The notes beneath the pieces are model-generated. The model searched no databases. It was not told the origin of the DNA and was given only the letters and a program-made list of their open reading frames with translations. A DNA stretch of 64,000 bases from an uncultured Clostridia bacterium (GTDB lineage: Bacteria; Bacillota; Clostridia; UBA1381): the NCBI GenBank assembly GCA_934476675.1, contig CAKSOE010000006.1, positions 66,247-130,246 on the forward strand, read 5' to 3'. Both the position numbers and the translations under genes were made by a program. This document shows, piece by piece, positions 36,390 through 44,284 of this stretch. Positions within the stretch are counted from its first letter, which is position 1. The number at the start of each line of letters is the position of its first letter.

Positions 36390-37598
36390 ATGGGACTTAT
36401 TGTGCAGAAATACGGCGGAACGTCCGTTAAGGACGCCGAACGTGTAATGAATGTGGCAAGACGTGTAACGAACGCCTACAAGGAGGGCAATAACGTTGTT
36501 GTTGCCGTTTCGGCGCAGGGTGATACAACTGACGATCTTATAGCAAAGGGCAAGGAAATCAACCCCAATGCGTCAAAAAGAGAGATGGATATGCTTCTTG
36601 CAACGGGAGAACAGATTTCCATTTCATTGCTTGCTATGGCAATCGAAAAACTCGGTTATCCGGTGATATCGCTTACAGGCTGGCAGGCAGGCGTTGTAAC
36701 CGATACGAATTACGGTGTTGCGAGAATTAAAAGAATAGATACGGAAAGAATAAAGTCGGAGCTTGACAAAAAACGTATCGTGATTGTTGCCGGATTTCAG
36801 GGACTTAATAAGTACGATGATATAACCACTCTCGGCAGGGGAGGTTCGGACACTTCGGCAGTGGCTCTTGCGGCGGCGCTGCACGCAGATGTATGCGAAA
36901 TATACACCGATGTGGACGGAGTTTATACGGCAGACCCGAGAATAGCCGACAATGCGTTCAAGCTCGAATCAATATCCTACGATGAAATGCTTGAGCTTGC
37001 GTCACTGGGTGCAAACGTGCTTCATAACAGAAGTGTTGAAATGGCAAAGAAATACAATGTAAAGCTGGCTGTAAAGTCAAGCCTTAACGATAACGAGGGC
37101 ACATACGTCAAGGAGGTAGAAAAAGTGGAAAAGATGATTGTCAGAGGTGTAACAAGAGATAATGATGTTGCAAGAATATCGCTTTGCGGCGTGGAGAATA
37201 CTCCCGGAAAGGCATTCCAGATATTCAGAATGCTGGCTCAGAAAGGAATAGGCATTGACCTTATCATTCAGTCAATAGGCGACGGAAAGACAAAGGATAT
37301 AAGCTTTACCGTTACCGAGGAGGATCTGACAAAGGCTTTGGAGCTTTTAGACGATAATAAAGAAATTGTAAAAGCACGCGAGGTTAAGTATTCATCTGAT
37401 GTTTCAAAGGTTTCGATAGTGGGCGCCGGCATGATGAATAATACGGGCGTTGCCGCAACGATGTTTGAGGCTCTTTATGACGCTCACATCAATATAAATA
37501 TGATTGCAACCTCCGAAATCAAGATTTCGGTTCTTGTCGCAAGAAAAGATGCGGAAGCGGCAGTCGTAGCAATACATGACAAATTTCTCGGCAAGTAA
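36390..37598 (+). CDS. lysC: aspartate kinase
   Basis: This 402-residue enzyme commits aspartate to the lysine/threonine/methionine family. ATG 36390 has GGAGG just upstream; an ATG five codons earlier overlaps that site. The kinase domain (1-250) has QKYGGTSVKDAERV and TTLGRGGSDTSAV. Two ACT domains (about 265-402) begin at RGVTRDNDVARISL and VSIVGAGMMNNTGV, so feedback inhibition, typically by lysine with or without threonine, is expected. It lies 28 bases after thrB, completing a hom-thrB-lysC unit, and is followed by a terminator. Confidence 0.95.
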   Translation: MGLIVQKYGGTSVKDAERVMNVARRVTNAYKEGNNVVVAVSAQGDTTDDLIAKGKEINPNASKREMDMLLATGEQISISLLAMAIEKLGYPVISLTGWQAGVVTDTNYGVARIKRIDTERIKSELDKKRIVIVAGFQGLNKYDDITTLGRGGSDTSAVALAAALHADVCEIYTDVDGVYTADPRIADNAFKLESISYDEMLELASLGANVLHNRSVEMAKKYNVKLAVKSSLNDNEGTYVKEVEKVEKMIVRGVTRDNDVARISLCGVENTPGKAFQIFRMLAQKGIGIDLIIQSIGDGKTKDISFTVTEEDLTKALELLDDNKEIVKAREVKYSSDVSKVSIVGAGMMNNTGVAATMFEALYDAHININMIATSEIKISVLVARKDAEAAVVAIHDKFLGK

Positions 37599-37614
37599 TT
37601 AAAAAACAGGCATT

Positions 37615-37646
37615 AACCACAGGAGTAATTGCTCTTGTGGTTTTTG
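37615..37646 (+). terminator. intrinsic terminator after lysC
   Basis: AACCACAGGAG pairs with CTCTTGTGGTT (one G-U pair) around a short loop, followed by TTTG. The next gene begins only 20 bases later. Confidence 0.7.
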
Positions 37647-37665
37647 TAGCATATAAGGAGCGGTA

Positions 37666-38394
37666 ATGGAGGATAAAATTATAGGCAGAAACCCGGTGCT
37701 TGAAGCTATAAAAGCAGGGCGGTCCATAGACAAAATACTCATTAAAAAAGGAAAATACGAAGGAAGTATAATTCCTGTTGTAAAAAAAGCAAAGGAAGCC
37801 GGAATTATTATTCAGGAAACGGAGCGGTCAAAGCTTGACGCCGTTGCAGAGGGCGGAAATCACCAGGGCGTGATTGCGTATGTCAGCGCGTATGAATACG
37901 TATCGGCGGAGGATATTCTGAACAAGGCGAGAGAAAAGGGAGAAGCGCCGTTTGTAATAATCTGCGATAAAATAACCGACCCGCATAATCTCGGTGCAAT
38001 AATAAGAACGGCGAACTGCGTAGGCGCGCATGGGGTAATCATTCCCAAACGCGGCAGCGCAGGACTTAACAGCGCGGCGGTAAAAACCTCCGCCGGCGCA
38101 GTGGAGTATACGGGCGTTGCAAAGGTTACAAATATTTCCGACACGATAGAAAAGCTTAAAAAAGAAGGGCTTTGGATTGCCGCTGCGGATATGGACGGTC
38201 AGCCTATGTATGAGGTTGACTTAAAGGGCGCATTGGGAATTGTAATCGGCAGCGAGGGTGAGGGCGTAAGCAGACTCGTAAAGGAAAAATGCGATTTTAT
38301 CGTAAGTATTCCGATGCGCGGTGAAATCAATTCATTAAATGCTTCAGTTGCCGCAGGCGTGGTTATGTACGAAGCGTTAAGGCAGCGGGGATAA
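37666..38394 (+). CDS. rlmB: TrmH/SpoU-family RNA 2'-O-methyltransferase, RlmB type
   Basis: This 242-residue SPOUT enzyme uses SAM to methylate a ribose 2'-OH, by family type that of 23S rRNA G2251. An N-terminal substrate-binding domain (1-75) is followed by the knotted catalytic domain with motif 1 DPHNLGAIIRTANCVG, motif 2 GIVIGSEGEGVSRL and motif 3 SIPMRGEINSLNASVA. Assignment to RlmB rather than another TrmH member rests on length and overall pattern. It lies between lysC and the ACT/UPF0210 pair. Confidence 0.83.
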   Translation: MEDKIIGRNPVLEAIKAGRSIDKILIKKGKYEGSIIPVVKKAKEAGIIIQETERSKLDAVAEGGNHQGVIAYVSAYEYVSAEDILNKAREKGEAPFVIICDKITDPHNLGAIIRTANCVGAHGVIIPKRGSAGLNSAAVKTSAGAVEYTGVAKVTNISDTIEKLKKEGLWIAAADMDGQPMYEVDLKGALGIVIGSEGEGVSRLVKEKCDFIVSIPMRGEINSLNASVAAGVVMYEALRQRG

Positions 38395-38411
38395 ATAGAA
38401 AGGAATCAGAT

Positions 38412-38681
38412 ATGAAAGCGATTGTAACAGTAGTAGGCAAGGACAAAACGGGAATTATTGCAAAGGTAAGCGCCGCATTGTATGAAAATAACGTTAATAT
38501 AGAGGATATTTCACAGACAATTATGCAGGATATGTTCACAATGATTATGCTTGTGGAATTCCGTTCGGCAGAGGTGTCAATTCAGGATATAACAAATAAG
38601 CTTAATGAAGTTGCTGATGAAATGGGAATGTCCATTCATGTTCAGCGTGAGGAGATATTCACCTCCATGCACCGTATATAA
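38412..38681 (+). CDS. ACT-domain protein (UPF0237 type)
   Basis: An 89-residue protein that is one ACT domain (TVVGKDKTGIIAKVSAALYE) plus a short tail. Single-ACT proteins of this type are thought to sense an amino acid or regulate glycine metabolism (GcvR-like), but no ligand is proven. It sits 15 bases upstream of the UPF0210 gene; this pairing recurs in many Firmicutes and archaea, suggesting a joint function. Confidence 0.85.
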   Translation: MKAIVTVVGKDKTGIIAKVSAALYENNVNIEDISQTIMQDMFTMIMLVEFRSAEVSIQDITNKLNEVADEMGMSIHVQREEIFTSMHRI

Positions 38682-38696
38682 GGGAGGTATGCAAAA

Positions 38697-40064
38697 GTGA
38701 TAAATCCTTTTGAAATAAGAGAAACAATCGATATGATTGACAAGGAAAACCTTGATATAAGAACAATTACTATGGGTATTTCCTTAAAAAGCTGCGCAGG
38801 GCCGGATATAGACACGGTATGCGAAAAGGTATATAATAAAATTGTAACATATGCGCAGAACCTGGTAAAAACGGGCGAGGATATAGAAAACCAATTCGGA
38901 ATCCCGATAATTAATAAGCGTATATCGGTAACGCCGATTGCATCGCTCGTTGACGCACTGGAAGAACCGAATACGGAAAAATGCGTAAGAATAGCAAAAA
39001 CGCTTGATAAAGCCGCAAAAAAATGCGGTGTAAACTTTATCGGCGGTTATACGGCGATGGTGCATAAGGGATATACAAACGGTGAAAGAATACTTATAGA
39101 ATCAATCCCCGAAGCACTTGCTTCAACCGAGCTTGTATGCTCAAGCGTAAATGTCGGCACGACAAGAGCCGGAATCAACATGGATGCCGTAAAGCAAATG
39201 GGCGAAATTGTAAAGCGCGCGGCGCTGCTTACCCGAGAAACACAAGGCTTTGCCTGTGCCAAGCTTGTGGTGTTCTGCAATGCGGTGGAGGATAATCCGT
39301 TTATGGCAGGCGCATTTCTCGGCGAGGGCGAGGGCGAATGTGTTATAAATGTCGGCGTATCCGGCCCGGGTGTTGTAAAGTGTGCGCTTGAAAAAGTAAA
39401 GGGTGAGGATTTTGGTATTGTTGCCGAAACCGTAAAGAAAACGGCATTTAAAATTACGAGAATGGGTCAGCTTGTTGCGCGTGAGGCGTCAAAACGCCTT
39501 AATGTGCCGTTCGGTATAGTTGATTTGTCGCTTGCGCCTACTCCGGCTGTCGGTGACAGCGTGGCGTACATTCTGGAGGAAATGGGTCTTGAACAGTGCG
39601 GTACGCACGGCACAACGGCGGCTTTGGCGCTGTTGAATGATGCCGTTAAAAAAGGCGGAGTTATGGCGTCGGGATATGTGGGCGGACTTTCGGGTGCGTT
39701 TATTCCGGTAAGTGAGGATGCAGGTATGATTGCGGCGGCAAAATCCGGCGTGCTAACAATCGAAAAGCTTGAAGCAATGACCTGCGTCTGCTCGGTAGGA
39801 CTGGATATGATAGTTATTCCCGGCGATACGGCAGCGTCAACGATTTCGGCGATTATTGCAGATGAAGCCGCTATCGGAATGGTTAATTCAAAAACAACGG
39901 CAGTGCGTATAATTCCGGCTCCGGGTGCAAAAGAGGGAGATGTTGTGGAATTCGGCGGACTGCTCGGAACCGGCCCCGTAATGCCCGTAAAACAATATTC
40001 AAGTGAAGAATTTATAAACAGAGGCGGCAGAATACCTGCGCCGCTGCAAAGTCTGAAAAATTAA
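38697..40064 (+). CDS. UPF0210/DUF711 family protein
   Basis: This 455-residue cytoplasmic protein uses a GTG start with GGGAGGTATG upstream. It is of normal UPF0210 length, with glycine- and cysteine-rich stretches such as AGAFLGEGEGECVINVGVSG and LGTGPVMPVK. The family has a pyruvate-formate-lyase/ribonucleotide-reductase-like barrel in solved structures, but its reaction is unknown. Its partner is the preceding ACT-domain gene. Confidence 0.88.
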   Translation: MINPFEIRETIDMIDKENLDIRTITMGISLKSCAGPDIDTVCEKVYNKIVTYAQNLVKTGEDIENQFGIPIINKRISVTPIASLVDALEEPNTEKCVRIAKTLDKAAKKCGVNFIGGYTAMVHKGYTNGERILIESIPEALASTELVCSSVNVGTTRAGINMDAVKQMGEIVKRAALLTRETQGFACAKLVVFCNAVEDNPFMAGAFLGEGEGECVINVGVSGPGVVKCALEKVKGEDFGIVAETVKKTAFKITRMGQLVAREASKRLNVPFGIVDLSLAPTPAVGDSVAYILEEMGLEQCGTHGTTAALALLNDAVKKGGVMASGYVGGLSGAFIPVSEDAGMIAAAKSGVLTIEKLEAMTCVCSVGLDMIVIPGDTAASTISAIIADEAAIGMVNSKTTAVRIIPAPGAKEGDVVEFGGLLGTGPVMPVKQYSSEEFINRGGRIPAPLQSLKN

Positions 40065-40076
40065 GGAGTGATCGGA

Positions 40077-41357
40077 ATGAAAAACAAAATTTTACCGGTA
40101 ACACTTTTAACAGGTTATCTCGGTGCGGGAAAAACAACACTTTTAAACCATATTCTGGCAAATCAGGAGGGTTATAAGGTTGCCGTTATCGTAAACGATA
40201 TAGGCGAAGTAAATATAGACGCTTCATTGATACAGAACGGCGGCGTGGTTAAGGAACAGGATGACAGCCTTGTTCCGCTTACAAACGGCTGCATCTGCTG
40301 TACTCTTAAAGTGGATTTAATGAAACAGATTGTGGAGCTGGCGCAGACGGGAAAGTTTGATTATCTCCTGATTGAAGCAAGCGGAATATGCGAGCCTATG
40401 CCGATAGTTCAGACCATAACCATGCTCGACGGTTCTTCTCCCGAAGCGAATTTACCTACTGTATGCCGTCTTGACTGTGTTGTTACGGTTGTTGATGCGT
40501 GCCGTCTGGTTGATGAATTTGCCGGCGGTGACAAGCTTTTGGAGAAAAACCTTGATGAGGAGGATATAGAAAATCTTCTTATACAGCAAATTGAATTTTG
40601 TACAAAAATCGTAATTAATAAGGTTGACGAGGTAACGGAGGAAGAACTCAAAAAAGTTAAGGCAGTTATAAAAACATTGCAGCCGAAAGCAAAGATAGTA
40701 GAAACAAACTATTCAAAGGTAAGTATGAGCGATGTGCTTGATACGAAAGAATTTGACTTTGACAAGGCGATTTCCTCGGCGGGCTGGATTCAGGAATTTG
40801 AAAAAGAGGACAACGATGATGACGATGACCATGACCATGAACATGATGAACATGAGCATCATCATGATCACGACGACCATGAACATCACCATGACGACGA
40901 CCACGATCATGAGCATCATCACGGACATGAACACCATCATCACCACCATGACCATGTTCATAATGAGGACGAGGGCGAAGCGGAGGAATACGGAATAGGT
41001 TCTTTTGTTTACAGCAGAAGAAAGCCGTTTGATATGGATAAGCTTGAAGCGTGGCTTAATAATTTCCCGAAAGAAATTATCCGCTGCAAGGGCATAATCT
41101 GGGCTCAGGACGATAACGATATGTCTTATGTGCTTGAACAGGCAGGCAGACAGGTGCAGATGTATGAGAACGGACGCTGGTATGCTTCCGCAACGAAAGC
41201 GCAGTTAAAGCAGTTCTTAAAGCAGAATCCGGATCTTATGAACGATTGGGACGAACAGGCAGGCGACAGAATGATAAAGCTTGTATTTATCGGCAGACAT
41301 CTCGATAAAAAAGCCATATCGGCAAGCCTTGACGAATGCCTGGGAGAAATGATGTAA
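40077..41357 (+). CDS. CobW/COG0523 metal-chaperone GTPase with long His-rich insert
   Basis: A 426-residue G3E-family GTPase. ATG 40077 has AAGGAG 8 bases upstream. Walker A GYLGAGKTT (13-21), metal-binding GCICC (71-75), Walker B and NKVD follow. Residues about 246-300 are a linker of His, Asp and Glu with 26 histidines within about 45 residues. A CobW C-terminal domain (SRRKPFDMDKLEAWL onward) follows. Such proteins deliver zinc, cobalt or another metal to client enzymes, and the insert is likely to bind or store several metal ions. No Zur box was recognised upstream. Ribosomal proteins S14 and L36 in this window are the zinc-binding versions, which makes zinc supply relevant. Confidence 0.9.
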   Translation: MKNKILPVTLLTGYLGAGKTTLLNHILANQEGYKVAVIVNDIGEVNIDASLIQNGGVVKEQDDSLVPLTNGCICCTLKVDLMKQIVELAQTGKFDYLLIEASGICEPMPIVQTITMLDGSSPEANLPTVCRLDCVVTVVDACRLVDEFAGGDKLLEKNLDEEDIENLLIQQIEFCTKIVINKVDEVTEEELKKVKAVIKTLQPKAKIVETNYSKVSMSDVLDTKEFDFDKAISSAGWIQEFEKEDNDDDDDHDHEHDEHEHHHDHDDHEHHHDDDHDHEHHHGHEHHHHHHDHVHNEDEGEAEEYGIGSFVYSRRKPFDMDKLEAWLNNFPKEIIRCKGIIWAQDDNDMSYVLEQAGRQVQMYENGRWYASATKAQLKQFLKQNPDLMNDWDEQAGDRMIKLVFIGRHLDKKAISASLDECLGEMM

Positions 41358-41367
41358 AATATCAGCT

Positions 41368-42447
41368 ATGAAGATAAAGATAATATTAACGGCGGCTCTG
41401 ACTGCTGTATGTATGATTTCCGGGTGCAGCGTGACGCCGCAGCCGACGGAAACCCCGACAGCCGAACCGACTGCGTCACCTACCCCTGTGCCGACTCCGA
41501 CCCCGACTCCGGGGCCGGTAGTGAGATTCGGTACGGGCGGTATTGCAGGCGTTTATTATTCTTACGGAAAGGCAATAGGAAAGGTTTTGTCGTCGAAACT
41601 CGGAATACCGTTCAACATCAGCCAGACGGAGGCGTCAAAGGCGAATATAAAGCTTATCGAGGACGGAAATGCGGATATAGGATTTGCCCAGAACGATGTT
41701 ATGTACTACGCACTGAACGGAACGGACTTCTTTGCGGAGGACGGGGCAATGAGCAATTTTTCGGCAATCGGAGCGTGCTATGACAGTATGTGCCACATTG
41801 CGGCGGTCAAAGGTATAAATTCGATTGAGGAGCTTAAAGGCAAAAATATTTCAGTCGGAAGCTGGGAATCGGGAACGTGCTTTAACGCACGTCAGATTCT
41901 CGATGCGTACGGAATAACCTTTGACGATGTGAATGTGAATACATTGTCCTTTGAGGACAGCATAAACGCTTTAAGAGAGGGCAGAATAGATGCGTTTTTC
42001 TGCACTGCCGGAATAGGCTCGGAGGCAATAGAAGTACCGGCATCGGAGGGGCGTATAAATCTTCTTCCTATAGATGCCGCACATACGGAAATGCTTGTAA
42101 ACAAGTACCCGTATTACAGCGCAAACACGATTCCGCAGGGTAGATACAGCGGAATTGATGAGGCTGTGCCGACGGTATCGGTAAAGTCGGTTATAATAGC
42201 GTCGGATAAAATGAAGGTAAATGATGTTTATGATATAACAAAGGCGCTGTTTGAAAGCAAAAAGGAGATTTCGCAGAATAATCCGTTCGGTGCGGAGCTT
42301 GACGCAAAATATGCGGCAAGCGGACTGTCGGTTGAAATTCACCCGGGTGCGGCGTATTATTACCGTGAAATTGGCGTTCTGCCGCCTTTGGAGGAAACTC
42401 CCGAGCCGTCAGCAAGTCCCGAAATAACAAACGAAGATAAAGAATGA
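41368..42447 (+). CDS. TAXI-family TRAP transporter solute-binding lipoprotein
   Basis: This 359-residue protein has a lipoprotein signal with lipobox CMISGC (lipidated Cys20), then a Pro/Thr-rich linker of about 30 residues. The ligand-binding domain is typical of TAXI proteins (FGTGGIAGVYYSYGKAIGKVL and ADIGFAQNDVMYYA). TAXI proteins capture substrates for TRAP-type permeases. No TRAP membrane subunit is encoded nearby, and the flanking genes are a CobW GTPase and an RNA-binding protein. It may serve a distant permease or act as a surface sensor. Confidence 0.85.
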   Translation: MKIKIILTAALTAVCMISGCSVTPQPTETPTAEPTASPTPVPTPTPTPGPVVRFGTGGIAGVYYSYGKAIGKVLSSKLGIPFNISQTEASKANIKLIEDGNADIGFAQNDVMYYALNGTDFFAEDGAMSNFSAIGACYDSMCHIAAVKGINSIEELKGKNISVGSWESGTCFNARQILDAYGITFDDVNVNTLSFEDSINALREGRIDAFFCTAGIGSEAIEVPASEGRINLLPIDAAHTEMLVNKYPYYSANTIPQGRYSGIDEAVPTVSVKSVIIASDKMKVNDVYDITKALFESKKEISQNNPFGAELDAKYAASGLSVEIHPGAAYYYREIGVLPPLEETPEPSASPEITNEDKE

Positions 42448-42454
42448 GGTTTAT

Positions 42455-42757
42455 ATGATAACAAGTAAACAGAGAGCATATCTCAGAAAAATATCGCATG
42501 AGCTTGAACCGATTTTCCAAATCGGCAAGGACGGTGTTACAGACACGCTTATAAAAGGCGTTGATGAAGCGCTTGAAAAACGCGAAATATTAAAGGTGCA
42601 TATTCTTGAAAGCGCACTTCTCGATACAAAGGAAACGTGCAATTATATGGCGCAGCAGCTTGGCGCGGAACCTGTGCAGGCGATAGGAAATAAGTTTATA
42701 CTTTATCGTCGGGCGGAGGACGTAAAGAAACGCAGAATTGAGCTGCCGAGAAAATGA
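42455..42757 (+). CDS. yhbY: YhbY/CRM-domain RNA-binding protein
   Basis: A 100-residue single CRM-domain protein (LRKISHELEPIFQIGKDGVT, GNKFILYRR). YhbY binds pre-50S particles and assists large-subunit assembly. Its stop overlaps nadD by 4 bases (ATGA), and the yhbY-nadD-yqeK-rsfS order is conserved in Firmicutes. Confidence 0.93.
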   Translation: MITSKQRAYLRKISHELEPIFQIGKDGVTDTLIKGVDEALEKREILKVHILESALLDTKETCNYMAQQLGAEPVQAIGNKFILYRRAEDVKKRRIELPRK

Positions 42758-43347
42758 AGAAGCTCGGAATAATGGGCGGTACGTTCAATCCGGTGCATAA
42801 TGCGCATTTGCTGATTGCGGAAACGGCACGTGAGCAGTACGGGCTTGAACGCGTGATTTTTGTTACGGACGGAAATCCGCCGCACAAACACAGCGATATT
42901 TCCGCCGAAAAACGCTTTTACATGACCCATCTTGCTATAAGCGGCAATGAATATTTTGAAGATGATAATTTTGAGGTAAAAAAAACGGAAAAATCGTACT
43001 CGGTGCATATGCTGGAGTATCTGAAAAAGAAATATCCGGATTATGAGCTGTTTTTTATAATCGGTGAAGATTCTCTTAGGGATTTGCCGTCGTGGTATAT
43101 GCCGGAAAAACTGCTTGAAATGTGTACGCTCCTGGTGTTCCCAAGAACATCGGTAAAGTCGCTTGAAGCTGCGATTTCGGATATGAATAAAAAATTCGGA
43201 AAAACAATTCTTCCGATAGCTTCGCCGGTGATTCAAATATCCTCAACTGCCGTAAGAAAACGGATTGAGCAGGGTAAGAGCGTCAGATATATGGTGCCTG
43301 ATGCGGTGATAGAATATATTAAGGAAAACAGGCTTTATGAAAAGTAA
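42754..43347 (+). CDS. nadD: nicotinate-nucleotide adenylyltransferase
   Basis: A 197-residue enzyme that adenylates nicotinate mononucleotide in NAD synthesis. It carries GGTFNPVHNAHL with the HxxH nucleotide-transferase motif and the C-terminal ISSTAVRKRI motif. It overlaps yhbY by 4 bases at its start and yqeK by 11 bases at its end, so the three are translationally coupled. Confidence 0.95.
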   Translation: MKKLGIMGGTFNPVHNAHLLIAETAREQYGLERVIFVTDGNPPHKHSDISAEKRFYMTHLAISGNEYFEDDNFEVKKTEKSYSVHMLEYLKKKYPDYELFFIIGEDSLRDLPSWYMPEKLLEMCTLLVFPRTSVKSLEAAISDMNKKFGKTILPIASPVIQISSTAVRKRIEQGKSVRYMVPDAVIEYIKENRLYEK

Positions 43348-43924
43348 AATCATTGACAGACTGAAAAAAACACTGCCGGAAAAACGCTATATTCACAGTC
43401 TGGGTGTTGCGGAGGAGGCAAAAAGGCTTGCCGCGCTTTACGGCGCAGATGCGGAAAAGGCATATACGGCAGGACTTTTGCACGACTGCGCAAAGGGGTA
43501 TACGATTGAACGTCAGATAGAACTGTGCGGTGAGCTTGATGTAAAGCTTGATGCCGAAACACTGCAGTGCCCGGCGGTAATTCACGGATTCCTCGGCAGA
43601 GCGATAGCAAAAACCGAATACGGAATTTCCGATACGGAAATTCTTGATGCGATTGAATATCATACCGTCGGCAGGGCCGGTATGAGAGTGTTGGAAAAAA
43701 TCATATATATTGCGGATATGACGGAGGTCAACCGTGATTTTCCGGGTGTGGACGAGCTGAGAAAAGCGGTCGGTGAAAATCTGGACGAAGCAATTATCAA
43801 AAGCATAGGTCAGCAGCTGCGTTTGCAGTCGGAAAGACGCGGTGCGATACACCCGAATATAATTTATTTATGGAACGATTTAATAAAAAAATGTCAGCCG
43901 GAAAACGGCAGGAAAGGAGCTTGA
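43337..43924 (+). CDS. yqeK: HD-domain hydrolase YqeK
   Basis: This 195-residue HD-superfamily protein has HSLGVAEEAKRLA and LLHDCAKG (HD metal site) plus a later AIEYHTVG histidine. YqeK-type enzymes hydrolyse diadenosine tetraphosphate symmetrically to two ADP, removing a stress nucleotide. It overlaps nadD and is followed by one base and then rsfS. Confidence 0.93.
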   Translation: MKSKIIDRLKKTLPEKRYIHSLGVAEEAKRLAALYGADAEKAYTAGLLHDCAKGYTIERQIELCGELDVKLDAETLQCPAVIHGFLGRAIAKTEYGISDTEILDAIEYHTVGRAGMRVLEKIIYIADMTEVNRDFPGVDELRKAVGENLDEAIIKSIGQQLRLQSERRGAIHPNIIYLWNDLIKKCQPENGRKGA

Positions 43925-43925
43925 T

Positions 43926-44264
43926 ATGGACGTAAGAGAAAAGCTTGAAATTGTAAAAAATGCGCTTGAGGATAAAAAAGCACACGATATAGAAGTGATT
44001 AATGTGTCGCAGCAAACCTCTTTGGGCGATTATTTTGTGATTGCCTCCTGTCAGTCAACCGTTCAGGTTCGTGCCTGCGTTGACGAGATTGAGGAAAAAA
44101 TGCAGGAAGCCGGCGAGGAAGTTCGTCACACGGAGGGCTACCGCGGCGGAAACTGGATTTTAATGGATTACGGCGATATTATCGTACACGTTATGCAGCA
44201 GGAAATGCGCGAGTTTTATGATATAGAACGTTTATGGACGGAAGAAACCGTTAATGAGGAATAA
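43926..44264 (+). CDS. rsfS: ribosomal silencing factor RsfS
   Basis: A 112-residue protein of the Iojap/RsfS family, with the SLGDYFVIASCQSTVQVRA pattern. It binds L14 on the 50S subunit and blocks joining to 30S when nutrients are low. GGAAAGGAGC lies just upstream, and leuS follows after 20 bases. Confidence 0.95.
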   Translation: MDVREKLEIVKNALEDKKAHDIEVINVSQQTSLGDYFVIASCQSTVQVRACVDEIEEKMQEAGEEVRHTEGYRGGNWILMDYGDIIVHVMQQEMREFYDIERLWTEETVNEE

Positions 44265-44284
44265 TTTACGAAGGAGCTAAGTCA

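Noticed and set aside
40850..40960. Repetitive CATGAC/CATCAC DNA as a CRISPR or satellite
   Set aside because: It is in frame within the CobW gene and encodes the His/Asp linker; unit spacing is irregular.
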